A stretch of 49,914 bases of DNA, from assembly GCF_016103465.1 (NCBI RefSeq), contig NZ_JAEEAP010000011.1:1-49914 (forward strand), given 5' to 3'. Origin of the DNA: Streptomyces sabulosicollis (GTDB taxonomy: Bacteria; Actinomycetota; Actinomycetes; Streptomycetales; Streptomycetaceae). The notes below the pieces were generated by a model. The model ran no database searches and was not told the DNA's origin. It worked only from the letters and a program-made list of their open reading frames with translations. Below, piece by piece: positions 15,670 through 23,798 of the stretch; the stretch's first letter is position 1; the number at the start of each line of letters is the position of its first letter. The translations under genes and the position numbers were made by a program.

Positions 15670-16036
15670 CTACTGGCTCACCTTGACGGAGAACCAGTCC
15701 ACGCTCATCCCCACCCCGGAGGTGGTGTCCGCCGCCGGTGAGGCGCAGCCGCAGACCTTGTTCGGGTAGGAGCCGCCGGTCGCGACGTTGGTGCCCATGT
15801 CGTACAGCCAGTCGTTCCTGTTCAGGCCGGTGCCCGCCGCGCCGTCGAAGTCGTCCTGGAAGACGGTGGTCCACTCGGCCGCGGCCGCGGGCTCGCCCGC
15901 GGTGGCGGCGCTGGAGGACACGGTGAGGGCCAGCAGCCGGTCAGCGAAAGCGACAGGGCGGACAGGAAGGCCGGAACGCGTCGGCGTCGCGGCGTTCGGT
16001 GTCCGCCGTCCTGCCTGGGGCAGTGATCCTGAACAT
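15670..16036 (-). pseudogene. Decayed secreted GH16-type (endo-beta-1,3-glucanase/agarase-like) gene
   Basis: In one frame, WTTVFQDDFDGAAGTGLNR followed by NDWLYDMGT is the classic start of a GH16 catalytic domain. It jumps straight to a typical GH16 C-terminus, GMSVDWFSVKVSQ, leaving out some 200 residues including the ExDxxE active site. The hydrophobic signal peptide (VPAFLSALSLSLTG) lies in another frame and needs a shift near 15945 to reach SSSAATAGEPAAAAEW; the best upstream ATG (16036) is in a third frame. An internal deletion and frameshifts make a functional enzyme unlikely. A short protein from the GTG at 15921 cannot be excluded. Confidence 0.7.
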
Positions 16037-16047
16037 GTGGGGGGCTG

Positions 16048-16073
16048 CTTTCGTTCGAAGGGTTGAACAAAAG
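16048..16073. promoter_or_regulatory. Inverted repeat upstream of the GH16 pseudogene
   Basis: CTTTCGTTC (16048-16056) and GAACAAAAG (16065-16073) pair at 8 of 9 positions around an 8-bp spacer, directly before the old GH16 start. Possibly the relic operator of the glucanase gene. The rest of the gap to crtY (to 16276) holds no gene that I can support. Confidence 0.4.
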
Positions 16074-16276
16074 CCCTTGGCTTGACCGCATCCCCCGCGA
16101 GCGCGTCGATCAGCCCACTTCAGAGTTGGAGACACGTCCGGGGTGCCGGGACCCGGGCTCGCCAACTCTCGACGGCGCGACACGTGCGCCATCGGCACGC
16201 CTCGCGGGACGGCATGGGGGAGGGTGGGGACCGGCGGCCGACGCCCGGCCGGTCATGAGGCGCGGAAGGAGCCACC

Positions 16277-17479
16277 GTGCGGGACCAGGACGTCCTCATC
16301 GTGGGAGCGGGCGCGGCCGGGCTCTCCCTCGCCCACCGGCTGTGCCTGCCGCGGCGCGGCGCACGGTCGCCCAGGGTGACGCTGGTCGACGCCCCGCCCG
16401 GCGGGCTGCGGCCGCCGGAGCGCACCTGGTGCTACTGGGAGCCGCCCGGGGGTGAGTTCGACGAGGCGCTGGCCACCTCGTGGGAGTGGCTGCGGGTGCG
16501 GGGGGCCGACGGGGAGGCGGTGGTCGGCCGCCCCGCCGGCCTGCGCTACAAGATGCTCCGCTCCGGCGCCTTCGGGGCCTTCGTGGAACGGCGGCTCGAC
16601 GGGCGGCCCGGCTTCCACCGGGTGACGGCGGCCGTCGACACGGTGACGGACGTACCGGGCGGCGCCGAGGTGCGGGGCGCGGACGCCGCGGGTGAGCCGG
16701 TGGTGCTGCGGGCCCGGTGGGCCTTTGACTCCCGGCCGCCCCGGCCGCTGCCCCCCGCGCGGACCACGCTGGTGCAGCACTTCCGTGGCTGGTTCCTCCG
16801 CACCGGCCGGCCCCGCTTCGACCCGGCCGTCGCGGACCTCATGGACTTCCGCACCCCGCAGCCCCCGCGTGGTCTGTCCTTCGGCTACGTCCTGCCGCTC
16901 GGCACCCGGGAGGCGCTCGTGGAGTACACCGAGTTCTCCCCGGCCGTGCTCGGCGACGAGGCGTACGACAGGGCGCTGGACCACTACGCGCGCCAGGTGC
17001 TCGGCCTGGGGGAGTGGGAGGTCCTCTCGGTCGAGCAGGGCGTGATCCCGATGACCGACGGCCGCTTCCCGCGGCGGCCGGGCGCCGCGGTGTTCCGCGT
17101 CGGCACGGCCGGCGGCGCCACCCGCCCCTCCACCGGTTACACCTTCGCCGCGGTGCAGCGGCAGGCCCGCGCCGTCGCGGACGCCTGGCACCGGGGCCGC
17201 CCTCCGGTGCCGCCGCGGCCGTACCCGGCGAGGTCCCGGGCCATGGACGCGGTCCTGCTGAGGGCACTGGCGACCGGTCGGGTGGACGGCGCGGCGTTCT
17301 TCACCGGACTGTTCCGCGAGGTGCCGACGGAGCGGCTGTTGCGTTTCCTCGACGGGCGCACCGGCGTCGGCGAGGACGTCGCCATCGGCCTGCGCACCCC
17401 CGTCCCGGCCATGCTGCGCACCGTCGCCGAACTGCCGTGGCTGCGCAGACGCCCCTCGCCCCCCACCGGCCCGGGATGA
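16277..17479 (+). CDS. crtY: Lycopene beta-cyclase (CrtY type)
   Basis: 400 residues, GTG start behind GGAAGGAG. The FAD/NAD-binding N-terminus DVLIVGAGAAGLSLAHRLCL (about 4-23) and the cyclase hallmark ERTWCYWEPP (about 53-62) are present, followed by LRYKMLRSGAFGAFVE, SFGYVLPLGTREALVEYTEF, GVIPMTDGRFPRRPG and RVGTAGGATRPSTGYTFAAV near the C-terminus. It closes the ends of lycopene to beta-carotene. First gene of the rightward crtY-crtT-crtU operon, the order known from S. griseus and S. coelicolor isorenieratene clusters. Confidence 0.95.
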   Translation: MRDQDVLIVGAGAAGLSLAHRLCLPRRGARSPRVTLVDAPPGGLRPPERTWCYWEPPGGEFDEALATSWEWLRVRGADGEAVVGRPAGLRYKMLRSGAFGAFVERRLDGRPGFHRVTAAVDTVTDVPGGAEVRGADAAGEPVVLRARWAFDSRPPRPLPPARTTLVQHFRGWFLRTGRPRFDPAVADLMDFRTPQPPRGLSFGYVLPLGTREALVEYTEFSPAVLGDEAYDRALDHYARQVLGLGEWEVLSVEQGVIPMTDGRFPRRPGAAVFRVGTAGGATRPSTGYTFAAVQRQARAVADAWHRGRPPVPPRPYPARSRAMDAVLLRALATGRVDGAAFFTGLFREVPTERLLRFLDGRTGVGEDVAIGLRTPVPAMLRTVAELPWLRRRPSPPTGPG

Positions 17480-17530
17480 GGCTTCGCGAGCCGGCGGAGC
17501 GTCAGGTCCGCGCGGTACCCGGCAGCCGAT

Positions 17531-17575
17531 GGTGAAGGGGGCGACGGTGAAGGGGGCGACAGTGAAGGGAGCGCG
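17531..17575 (+). repeat. Three tandem 15-bp repeats, each carrying a ribosome-binding-like GAAGGG
   Basis: GGTGAAGGGGGCGAC (17531-17545), an identical copy (17546-17560) and AGTGAAGGGAGCGCG (17561-17575) lie just before the crtT start. Every unit offers a GTG and a GAAGGGG/GAAGGGAG Shine-Dalgarno element. The last unit gives correct spacing (5 nt) to ATG 17577. Changes in copy number would alter the crtY-crtT spacing. Confidence 0.8.
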
Positions 17576-17576
17576 G

Positions 17577-18320
17577 ATGACCCTGCTGCGCGACGACGAC
17601 CTGGCGACGGCGTTCGACCACGCCGCGCCGGGCTATGACCGGCTCGTGGCCCTCAACCCCGGTTACCACGCCCACCTGCGGCGCTCGGCCCGGCGCCTGG
17701 GGCTGCCGGGGCGCGGAGCCGGACTGCGGCTGCTCGACCTCGGCTGCGGCACCGGGGCGTCCACCGCCGCGCTGCTGGCCGCGGCCCCCGAGGCGCGGAT
17801 CGTCGCCGTGGACGCCTCGGCCGGAATGCTGGCGCGGGCCACCGCCAAGTCCTGGCCGGCCGACGTGCGCTTCGTGCACGCACCCGCGGAGAAACTCGCC
17901 GAGGCGGGCGTGGCGGGCCCCTTCGACGCGGTTTTCGCCGCCTACCTCTTCCGCAACGTGACCGACCCGGACCTGGTGCTCGACATGGTGCGCCGGATGC
18001 TCGTACCGCGGGGCCGGCTGGCGGTGCACGACTACCTCCTCGGCGGCCGACGCGTCCACCGGGCGGTGTGGGCCGCGGTGTGCCGTGGGATCGTCCAGCC
18101 CCTCGGCACGCTCGCCGGGGACCGCGGCCTGTACCGCCATCTGCGGCGGAGCGTCGAGGAGTTCGACACCGCCCCCGCCTTCCGCGACAGGGTCCTGCGG
18201 GCGGGCTTCACCCAGGTGCGCGTGGTGCCCGTGCCCGGCTGGCAGACGGGTGTGGCGCACACCGTCGTCGCCCGGACCCCCGACCGGGCGGACCCTTCGG
18301 ACGCGCGGCGGCGGCCGTGA
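17577..18320 (+). CDS. crtT: SAM-dependent methyltransferase of the carotenoid cluster (CrtT)
   Basis: 247 residues from ATG 17577. An earlier ATG at 17529 would add 16 residues encoded only by the tandem repeats and has no ribosome site. Class I methyltransferase fold: AFDHAAPGYDRLVALNPGYH, motif I LLDLGCGTGAST (about 49-60), VAVDASAGML (motif II), AAYLFRNVTDPDLVLDMVRR and RGRLAVHDYLL. It resembles UbiE/Coq5-type enzymes. Its role in the aromatic carotenoid pathway is not well defined in the literature I know; it overlaps crtU by 4 nt (GTGA). Confidence 0.85.
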   Translation: MTLLRDDDLATAFDHAAPGYDRLVALNPGYHAHLRRSARRLGLPGRGAGLRLLDLGCGTGASTAALLAAAPEARIVAVDASAGMLARATAKSWPADVRFVHAPAEKLAEAGVAGPFDAVFAAYLFRNVTDPDLVLDMVRRMLVPRGRLAVHDYLLGGRRVHRAVWAAVCRGIVQPLGTLAGDRGLYRHLRRSVEEFDTAPAFRDRVLRAGFTQVRVVPVPGWQTGVAHTVVARTPDRADPSDARRRP

Positions 18321-19894
18321 GGACGCGCGGCGCGACGGGCGGCGTCGCGCCGCGCCGGGGCCGGGACCGCCGGGCCCGGGTGCTGCCGCCGCCGCCGGGC
18401 CGGGCCCGGTTCGCCGGCCCGGCGCCGAGCGTGGCGGTGGCGGGCGGCGGTATCGCGGGGCTCGCGGCGGCGACCTGCCTGGCCGAACGCGGCGTACGGG
18501 TCACGCTGTACGAGCGCGCGGGCCAACTCGGCGGCCGGCTCGCGGGCTGGCCCGTGGAACTGGCCGACGGCTCGCGGGCCACCATGACCCGCGGCTTCCA
18601 CGCCTTCTTCCGGCAGTACTACAACCTGCGCGGTCTGTTGCGGCGCGCCGATCCGCGCCTGCGCATGCTCACCGGCCTCCCCGACTACCCGCTGCGGCAC
18701 AGCGGCGGCCTGTACGACAGCTTCGCGCGGGTCCCCCGCACCCCGCCGCTCAGCGCCCTCGGCTTCGTCGCGCTCAGCCCCAGCTTCGGCCTGCGGGACC
18801 TGGTCCGGATGAACCCCGTCGCCGCGCTGCCGCTGCTGGACGTACGGGTCCCGGAGGTGTACGAGCGGCTGGACGGGCTGAGCGCGCGGGACTTCCTCAC
18901 CCGTATCCGCTTCCCGGAAGCCGCGCGCCACCTGGCGTTCGAGGTCTTCTCGCGGAGCTTCTTCGCCGACCCCGGCGAGCTGTCCGCCGCCGAGCTGGCG
19001 CTGATGTTCCACATCTACTTCCTCGGCTCCGCCGAGGGGCTGCTCTTCGACGTCGTCCGCGAGCCGTTCCCCCGGGCCCTGTGGGAGCCGCTGGGCCGCT
19101 ATCTGACGGGCCTCGGAGTGCGGACGCTGACCGGCACACCGGTGGAGAGCGTGGAACCGGTGGCCGACGGCGGGGTACGGGTCACCGCCGCCGGCGCCTC
19201 CCACCACCACGACGCGGCCGTGCTGGCGCTGGACACCGACGGCCTGCGGCGGGTGGTGGCCGGCTCGCCGCGGCTGGGCGACGCCCGGTGGCGGGCGGGT
19301 GTCGGCCGGCTGCGCACCGCACCACCGTTCCTGGTGTCCAGGCTGTGGCTGGACCGGCCGGTGGCACCGGACCGCCCCGGGTTCCTCGGGACCAGCGGCT
19401 ACGACGCGCTGGACAACGTCAGTGTGCTGGAGCGCTGGGAGGGCGAGGCCGCCCGCTGGGCCGCCCGGCACGGCGGTTCGGTGGTCGAACTGCACGCGTA
19501 CGCCCTCGATCCGGGAGCCGACCGCGGGGCCGGGGAGGACCGGCTCATCACCCAACTCCACCGGATCTACCCGGAGACACGGGAGGCGCGGATCATCGAC
19601 CGGTGCCATGAGTGGCGGGCGGACTGCCCGCTCTTCCCGGTGGGCGGCTTTCCCGCCCGGCCGGCGGTCCGCACGCCCGACCCGGCCGTCGTGCTGGCCG
19701 GTGACCTGGTCCGCACCGAGCTGCCGGTCGCGTTGATGGAACGCGCGGCGACCACCGGCTTCCTCGCCGCGAACACCCTGCTCGAACGCTGGGGCGTACG
19801 GGGCCAGACGCTGTGGACCGTCCCCGCGAGGGGCCGCTCGGGGCCGCTGCGCCTCCTGGCCGCGCTCGGCACACGCCGACCCGCCGCACGGTGA
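18317..19894 (+). CDS. crtU: Beta-carotene desaturase/methyltransferase (CrtU, isorenieratene synthase)
   Basis: 525 residues from the GTG overlapping the crtT stop. A basic 35-residue leader precedes the FAD-binding VAVAGGGIAGLAAATCLAER (about 37-56), then LYERAGQLGGRLAGW and RGFHAFFRQYYNLRGLLRR, which is characteristic of CrtU/CrtQ-type desaturases, and near the end VVLAGDLVRTELPVALMERA, the FAD-contact motif of amine-oxidase-like flavoproteins. CrtU converts the beta-ionone rings of beta-carotene to aromatic rings with a methyl shift, giving isorenieratene. The stop falls within four 7-bp ACCCGCT repeats (19894-19920). Confidence 0.93.
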   Translation: MRTRGATGGVAPRRGRDRRARVLPPPPGRARFAGPAPSVAVAGGGIAGLAAATCLAERGVRVTLYERAGQLGGRLAGWPVELADGSRATMTRGFHAFFRQYYNLRGLLRRADPRLRMLTGLPDYPLRHSGGLYDSFARVPRTPPLSALGFVALSPSFGLRDLVRMNPVAALPLLDVRVPEVYERLDGLSARDFLTRIRFPEAARHLAFEVFSRSFFADPGELSAAELALMFHIYFLGSAEGLLFDVVREPFPRALWEPLGRYLTGLGVRTLTGTPVESVEPVADGGVRVTAAGASHHHDAAVLALDTDGLRRVVAGSPRLGDARWRAGVGRLRTAPPFLVSRLWLDRPVAPDRPGFLGTSGYDALDNVSVLERWEGEAARWAARHGGSVVELHAYALDPGADRGAGEDRLITQLHRIYPETREARIIDRCHEWRADCPLFPVGGFPARPAVRTPDPAVVLAGDLVRTELPVALMERAATTGFLAANTLLERWGVRGQTLWTVPARGRSGPLRLLAALGTRRPAAR

Positions 19895-19920
19895 CCCGCT
19901 ACCCGCTACCCGCTACCCGC
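19894..19920. repeat. Nearly four tandem ACCCGCT 7-bp repeats
   Basis: Starting inside the crtU stop codon, ACCCGCT repeats at 19894, 19901 and 19908, followed by ACCCGC at 19915. A short microsatellite-like run in the convergent gap between crtU and the Rieske gene. Confidence 0.9.
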
Positions 19921-19942
19921 CATCCGGCCGCCAGCCGCTCGT

Positions 19943-19964
19943 CCCGGGGGTGTGGTGCCCCGGG
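19943..19964. terminator. Hairpin between the convergent carotenoid operons
   Basis: CCCGGGG (19943-19949), an 8-nt loop, and CCCCGGG (19958-19964). It is in the 90-bp gap where crtU and the leftward operon's last gene converge, so it may serve both directions. Confidence 0.6.
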
Positions 19965-19984
19965 TGCCACCCGCGACCTCACGG

Positions 19985-20998
19985 TCAGCCCGGGAGCGCG
20001 CCCCTGGAGCGCAGCTCCCAGCGGCGTTCCGCGTAGGCCAGATCGTCGCGCCACAACCGGGCGGCCGCCGCCCGGATCAGCGGGCGCAGTGCGGGAGCCG
20101 CGGCCCGAGCGATGACGAAGCCCGGCCGGTCCGAGGCCGCGATCACCGCCTCGATCACCGCGGTGCGGGGCCGCCCCGCCGCGTCGGACCCCAGCGGGGT
20201 GGCATGCGTCTCGACCACGGACCCCTGCCCTTCGCCCTCCACGATGCGCATGACGACGCTGCGGGGAGCGGGCGCGGTGAACTCCGCCCGGACCGGGACC
20301 GCCGCCCGCCCCGCCACCTTGAAGGACACCTCGACCGTGAACCCGTCCGCCGCCCCGCCGCCGTCCCCGGCGGCGGGGCCCACCACCGTCAGATCCACGA
20401 AGGAGTACGGGTGGAGCCACGCGCCGTGCCAGGGATCGAGCCGGTTGGCCACCACGTCCTCGGGTTCGCAGCGGCCGACGCCGGTGTACACGGCGTGCAC
20501 CGCGCCGGCCGGGTGGGGGCGGACCGGGACGACCGGCCGCTCCAGCGGGGGTCCGCCACCGGCACGGGCGAGCCGGACCCAGGCGAGCACGCCGTCGTCG
20601 TACGCCGGGAAGGGGGACCAGCCCGCGAACGCCGTGCCGTCGAGCGCGAGCCCGTGCCAACGGCAGATCAGGGCGCCACGGCGGACCGGGCTGTCCTTGA
20701 GCGGGGCGCCCAGGTGCGGACACGCGCCCGGCCCGGTGCGCAGGCGACCGCCGCCGTCACGCCAGGCGACGACCTCCACGCCGGCGACGGTACGGCCGAA
20801 CGGACGCCCCGGCCGGATGTCGCGGCTGGCCGCCAGCACGTACCACTCGCCACCCGGCCGGGCCTGGGCGCGGCGCAGCGCGTCGGCGATGAGCCGCGGT
20901 CTGGCCTCCCGCCAGGTCGGCCGCTGCCGTTCCCAGGGGACGGCGTCGCGGCGCAGCCGCAGCGGGTAGCGGCCGCGCCGGGCACGGTGATCGGTCAT
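19985..20998 (-). CDS. Rieske [2Fe-2S] protein of the carotenoid cluster (DUF5914-type, crtV position)
   Basis: 337 residues. The Rieske cluster ligands are CPHLG (Cys93, His95) and CRWHG (Cys112, His115), in the order C-x-H-x16-C-x2-H. The C-terminal part ([18 protein letters not shown] and onward) resembles the lipid-binding half of Rieske oxygenases, but I do not see a clear D-x2-H-x3-4-H mononuclear iron site. It is the third gene of the leftward operon and overlaps crtB by 4 nt. In S. griseus the gene in this position is called crtV; I recall it as annotated a methylesterase, which this sequence does not support. Predicted role: electron transfer or oxygenation of carotenoid. Confidence 0.8.
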   Translation of the reverse strand: MTDHRARRGRYPLRLRRDAVPWERQRPTWREARPRLIADALRRAQARPGGEWYVLAASRDIRPGRPFGRTVAGVEVVAWRDGGGRLRTGPGACPHLGAPLKDSPVRRGALICRWHGLALDGTAFAGWSPFPAYDDGVLAWVRLARAGGGPPLERPVVPVRPHPAGAVHAVYTGVGRCEPEDVVANRLDPWHGAWLHPYSFVDLTVVGPAAGDGGGAADGFTVEVSFKVAGRAAVPVRAEFTAPAPRSVVMRIVEGEGQGSVVETHATPLGSDAAGRPRTAVIEAVIAASDRPGFVIARAAAPALRPLIRAAAARLWRDDLAYAERRWELRSRGALPG

Positions 20999-22020
20999 GC
21001 GCCGCCCTCCCGCACGCCGGTCGGGGACGGGGCCCGGGACGGCCTCGCCCGCGGCCGCACGGCGGCGCCGCGCGCGAAACCGCCGGCCCGGGCGCGGAAC
21101 CGGGCGGCCGCGACCCGGCCCAGCCCGTCCAGCGCGACCGCGGCGCGGTGGCACCGCGGGACGACGGAACGGCGGTGCACCGCGGCGTATCCGTCCTCGG
21201 CGATGGCGTCCAGGATGCGGCCGTAGAGGACACAGGCGGTACGGATGCACGGCCGGGACATCGGGTCCAGTATGGCCAGCCCCGGTGTCGCCGTGCGGTA
21301 CACACCACGCGTCAGGTCGGCGGCCGCCCGCAGCGCGGCCACGATGCGCGGGTCGCGGCTGCCGGTCGCGCGGCTCCACTCCAGGAGCGCCCGGTCGACG
21401 CCGTGCGCGGCGAGCAGGTCGCCGGGCAGGTAGATCCGGCCGCGGTCCAGGTCCTCGCCGACGTCCCGCAGGAAGTTGGTGAGCTGGAAGGCGACCCCCA
21501 GCGCGGCGGCGTGCGGGGCCGCCTCCGCACGGGGGACCACGGTGCCGAGGACGGGCAGTATCTGCAGTCCGATGACGGCGGCGGAGCCGTGCATGTAGGA
21601 GCGCAGGGCGTCGTACGTCGGGTAGTCGGTGACCTCCAGGTCGCTGCGCATGGAGGTCATGAAGTCGGTGAAGTGCTGGTGGTCGATGCGGTAGACGGCC
21701 GCGGTGTGGGCCAGGGCACGCACCACCGGGTCATCGCTCTCCCCGGTCCGCAGCCCGGCGGCCAGCCGGGCCTGGAGGGCGTCGAGCGCGGCGGCGCGCT
21801 CGGCCGGACCGGCGTCGCTGATCAGGTCGTCGACGATGTCATCGGCCCAGCGGGCGAAGCCGTACAGGGCGTGCACCGCGGGCCGGCGGTCGGCCGGCAG
21901 CAGCCGGGTGGCCAGGAAGTAGGTCTTGCCGTGCCGTGCGTTGAGCGCCCGGCACCGGGCGTACGCGGCGCGCAGGGCCGGGTGGTCGATTCCCGCGGCG
22001 TCCAGTTCCCGGCCGGTCAT
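20995..22020 (-). CDS. crtB: Phytoene synthase (CrtB)
   Basis: 341 residues. It is a trans-isoprenyl diphosphate synthase fold with both aspartate-rich motifs: DDIVDD at 60-65 and DVGED at 186-190 within [20 protein letters not shown]. Also [19 protein letters not shown] (about 28-46) and [15 protein letters not shown]. It condenses two geranylgeranyl diphosphates to phytoene. About 40 basic residues follow the catalytic domain at the C-terminus. It overlaps crtI and the Rieske gene by 4 nt each (ATGA). Confidence 0.95.
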   Translation of the reverse strand: MTGRELDAAGIDHPALRAAYARCRALNARHGKTYFLATRLLPADRRPAVHALYGFARWADDIVDDLISDAGPAERAAALDALQARLAAGLRTGESDDPVVRALAHTAAVYRIDHQHFTDFMTSMRSDLEVTDYPTYDALRSYMHGSAAVIGLQILPVLGTVVPRAEAAPHAAALGVAFQLTNFLRDVGEDLDRGRIYLPGDLLAAHGVDRALLEWSRATGSRDPRIVAALRAAADLTRGVYRTATPGLAILDPMSRPCIRTACVLYGRILDAIAEDGYAAVHRRSVVPRCHRAAVALDGLGRVAAARFRARAGGFARGAAVRPRARPSRAPSPTGVREGGA

Positions 22021-23567
22021 CCGGTGCCGCCTCGCGCTGTCGCGGGACGGAGCGCCCGGCTCGCGGACCGGGTGGCCCCGGCGGCCGGCCGGGGCCCGGT
22101 GATCCGGAGCGCGGCCAGCTTCCCCGACAGCAGAACCGTCGGTACGCCGACACCGGGGGTGGTGCCACACCCGGCCAGCACCGCGTTGGCGACGCCGTGC
22201 ACCAGGTTGCGGGGGCGGAACGGGCCGGTCTGGAGAAAGGTGTGGGCGGCGGAGAACGGCGTCCCAGCGGCATGCCCCTCGGCCGTCCAGTCGGCCGGAG
22301 TGACCAGGCACTCCTCCTCGATGGCCGCACCGAGTCCGGTCAGCCCCCGCCGCTCCAGTTCGGCCAGCAGGCCGTCGCGGTACCGGGGGGCCAGGTCCTG
22401 CCAGGCCCGCGGGCCGGGGCCGATGTCGGTGTTGGGGCAGGGCGCGAGGATGTAGTGCAGGTGCCGCCCGGGCGGTGCGAGACCGGGGTCATGGGTGGTC
22501 GGGCGGCTGATCAGCAGGGACGGGTCGGTCATCGGCCGTCCGGCGCGGGTGAGTTCGTCGAAGGTGCTCTTCCAGGCCGCGCCGAAGGAGAGCGTGTGGT
22601 GGGACAGCTGTGGCCAGGTGCGGGTGGTGCCCGCGTGCAGCACCACCGCCGACGGGGCGTGCCGCAGCCTCAGCGGACGGCGTGGCCGCCGTCCCAGCAG
22701 CTCGTAGGCGACCGGCAGGTCGGGGGTGAGCACCACGGCGTCGCAGGGGATGCGGCCCCGGTCCGTGAGCACGGCGGTGACGCGGTCGCCCCTGCGCTCC
22801 AGGCGGGTGACGCGGTGTCGGTACCGCATGTCCGCCCCGGCGTCGGCGGCAGCCCCGGCCAGGGCCCGGGGCAGGGCGTGCACACCGCCGCGCGGGAAGT
22901 ACACCCCGGCCACGGTGTCCATGTAGGCGATGACGGCGTACGCGGCCAGTGCCCGGGCCGGCGGCACCCCCACGTACAGGGCCTGGAAACTGAACACCCG
23001 GCGCACCCGCTCGTCGGCGAGGAAGCGGCCGAGGCGGGCGTCGAGCCGGCCGAAACCGCCGAGTGCCGCCAGCCGTGCCAGGTCGGGGCGCAGCAGTTGC
23101 AGCGGGGAGTCGTAGTTGGCGTCGATGAAGCGACGCATCTGAAGGGCGTAGAGCCGCTCCAGCCAATCGCGCAGCCGCCGGTAGCCGAGCGCCTCCCGGG
23201 GGCCCGCGAAGCGGAGGATCTCGCTTTCCATGGCGGACGCGTCGGTGTGCACGTCCACATGGGTCCCGTCCGCGAACCGGGCGCGGTAGGCGGGGTGCAG
23301 CCCGATCAGGTCCAGGCGGTCGGACATCCGGTCGCCGACCGCGGCGAACGGCTCCTCGATCAGGTCCGGCATGGTCAGCACGGTGGGGCCGGTGTCCAGG
23401 TGGTAGCCGCCTCGCTCGACGCGGCCTGCCCGCCCGCCGGGCACGGCCGCCCGTTCGACGACGGTCACCCGGCGCCCCGCGCCGAGCAGATGGAGCGCGG
23501 CCGCCAGCCCGGCGAGACCCGCACCGACCACCACGACGTGGTCGGTGCGTCCGGCGACCGTCCTCAC
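22017..23567 (-). CDS. crtI: Phytoene desaturase (CrtI)
   Basis: 516 residues from the GTG at 23567 (GGAGG 9 nt upstream). The open frame extends 5' but that part is not protein-like. FAD-binding [20 protein letters not shown] (about 11-30), [53 protein letters not shown], and near the end [20 protein letters not shown]: the bacterial CrtI pattern. It desaturates phytoene to lycopene at the membrane. Its start overlaps the stop of a 21-codon ORF (CGGTGAGG), the arrangement expected if a coupled gene such as crtE once stood upstream. Confidence 0.95.
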   Translation of the reverse strand: MRTVAGRTDHVVVVGAGLAGLAAALHLLGAGRRVTVVERAAVPGGRAGRVERGGYHLDTGPTVLTMPDLIEEPFAAVGDRMSDRLDLIGLHPAYRARFADGTHVDVHTDASAMESEILRFAGPREALGYRRLRDWLERLYALQMRRFIDANYDSPLQLLRPDLARLAALGGFGRLDARLGRFLADERVRRVFSFQALYVGVPPARALAAYAVIAYMDTVAGVYFPRGGVHALPRALAGAAADAGADMRYRHRVTRLERRGDRVTAVLTDRGRIPCDAVVLTPDLPVAYELLGRRPRRPLRLRHAPSAVVLHAGTTRTWPQLSHHTLSFGAAWKSTFDELTRAGRPMTDPSLLISRPTTHDPGLAPPGRHLHYILAPCPNTDIGPGPRAWQDLAPRYRDGLLAELERRGLTGLGAAIEEECLVTPADWTAEGHAAGTPFSAAHTFLQTGPFRPRNLVHGVANAVLAGCGTTPGVGVPTVLLSGKLAALRITGPRPAAGATRSASRALRPATARGGTG

Positions 23568-23629
23568 CGGACGCTTCCTCCGGCCGCGGCGCCGATCGGT
23601 CCGGCGACGGTCTGGTGGGTGCGGCGCAT
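23564..23629 (-). CDS. 21-codon ORF coupled to crtI; possible leader peptide or crtE remnant
   Basis: ATG 23629 behind GAGAGGAA encodes [21 protein letters not shown], with the TGA overlapping the crtI GTG. Known Streptomyces clusters have crtE (geranylgeranyl diphosphate synthase) in this position. Here no isoprenyl diphosphate synthase with DDxxD motifs is present between 23567 and the divergent gene at 23793. The ORF may be the fused ends of a deleted crtE, or a leader that feeds ribosomes into crtI. A good ribosome site and coupling are visible; its identity is a guess. Confidence 0.4.
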   Translation of the reverse strand: MRRTHQTVAGPIGAAAGGSVR

Positions 23630-23758
23630 GGCGGTTCCTCTCGGTGGGGACGGTCAGGGCACTGCACCAGCACTCATGCCCCTCCGGTGAGCTGCCGCGT
23701 CGGTGAGGCACCCCTTTGGAGGAGCCGGCGTCGGACGCGGTTTCCGGGAGGCGGCGGG

Positions 23759-23798
23759 TTGCGGCGAAAAAGCTTAGATGTATTATACAAATATGTAT
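23759..23798. promoter_or_regulatory. Overlapping divergent promoters and three-arm TGTAT/ATACA dyad between crtI and the FUSC gene
   Basis: Sequence TGTAT-T-ATACA-AATA-TGTAT spans 23779-23798, giving two interlocked inverted repeats that share the central ATACA. On the plus strand TTGCGG (23759-23764) and TATTAT (23781-23786) are 16 bp apart and would start RNA near 23793, exactly at an ATG, so the FUSC transcript may be leaderless. On the minus strand a perfect TATAAT (23787-23782) points toward the carotenoid operon. A repressor on the dyad would cover both -10 boxes. This is the only strongly AT-rich patch in the region. Confidence 0.5.

Noticed and set aside
15670-15921. Functional small secreted protein
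   Set aside because: The sequence is the two ends of a GH16 enzyme joined without the catalytic centre, with the signal peptide in another frame; decay is the simpler explanation.
17529-17576. Earlier ATG for crtT
   Set aside because: It would add only repeat-encoded residues (VKGAT units) and has no ribosome site; ATG 17577 has GAAGGGAG at proper spacing.
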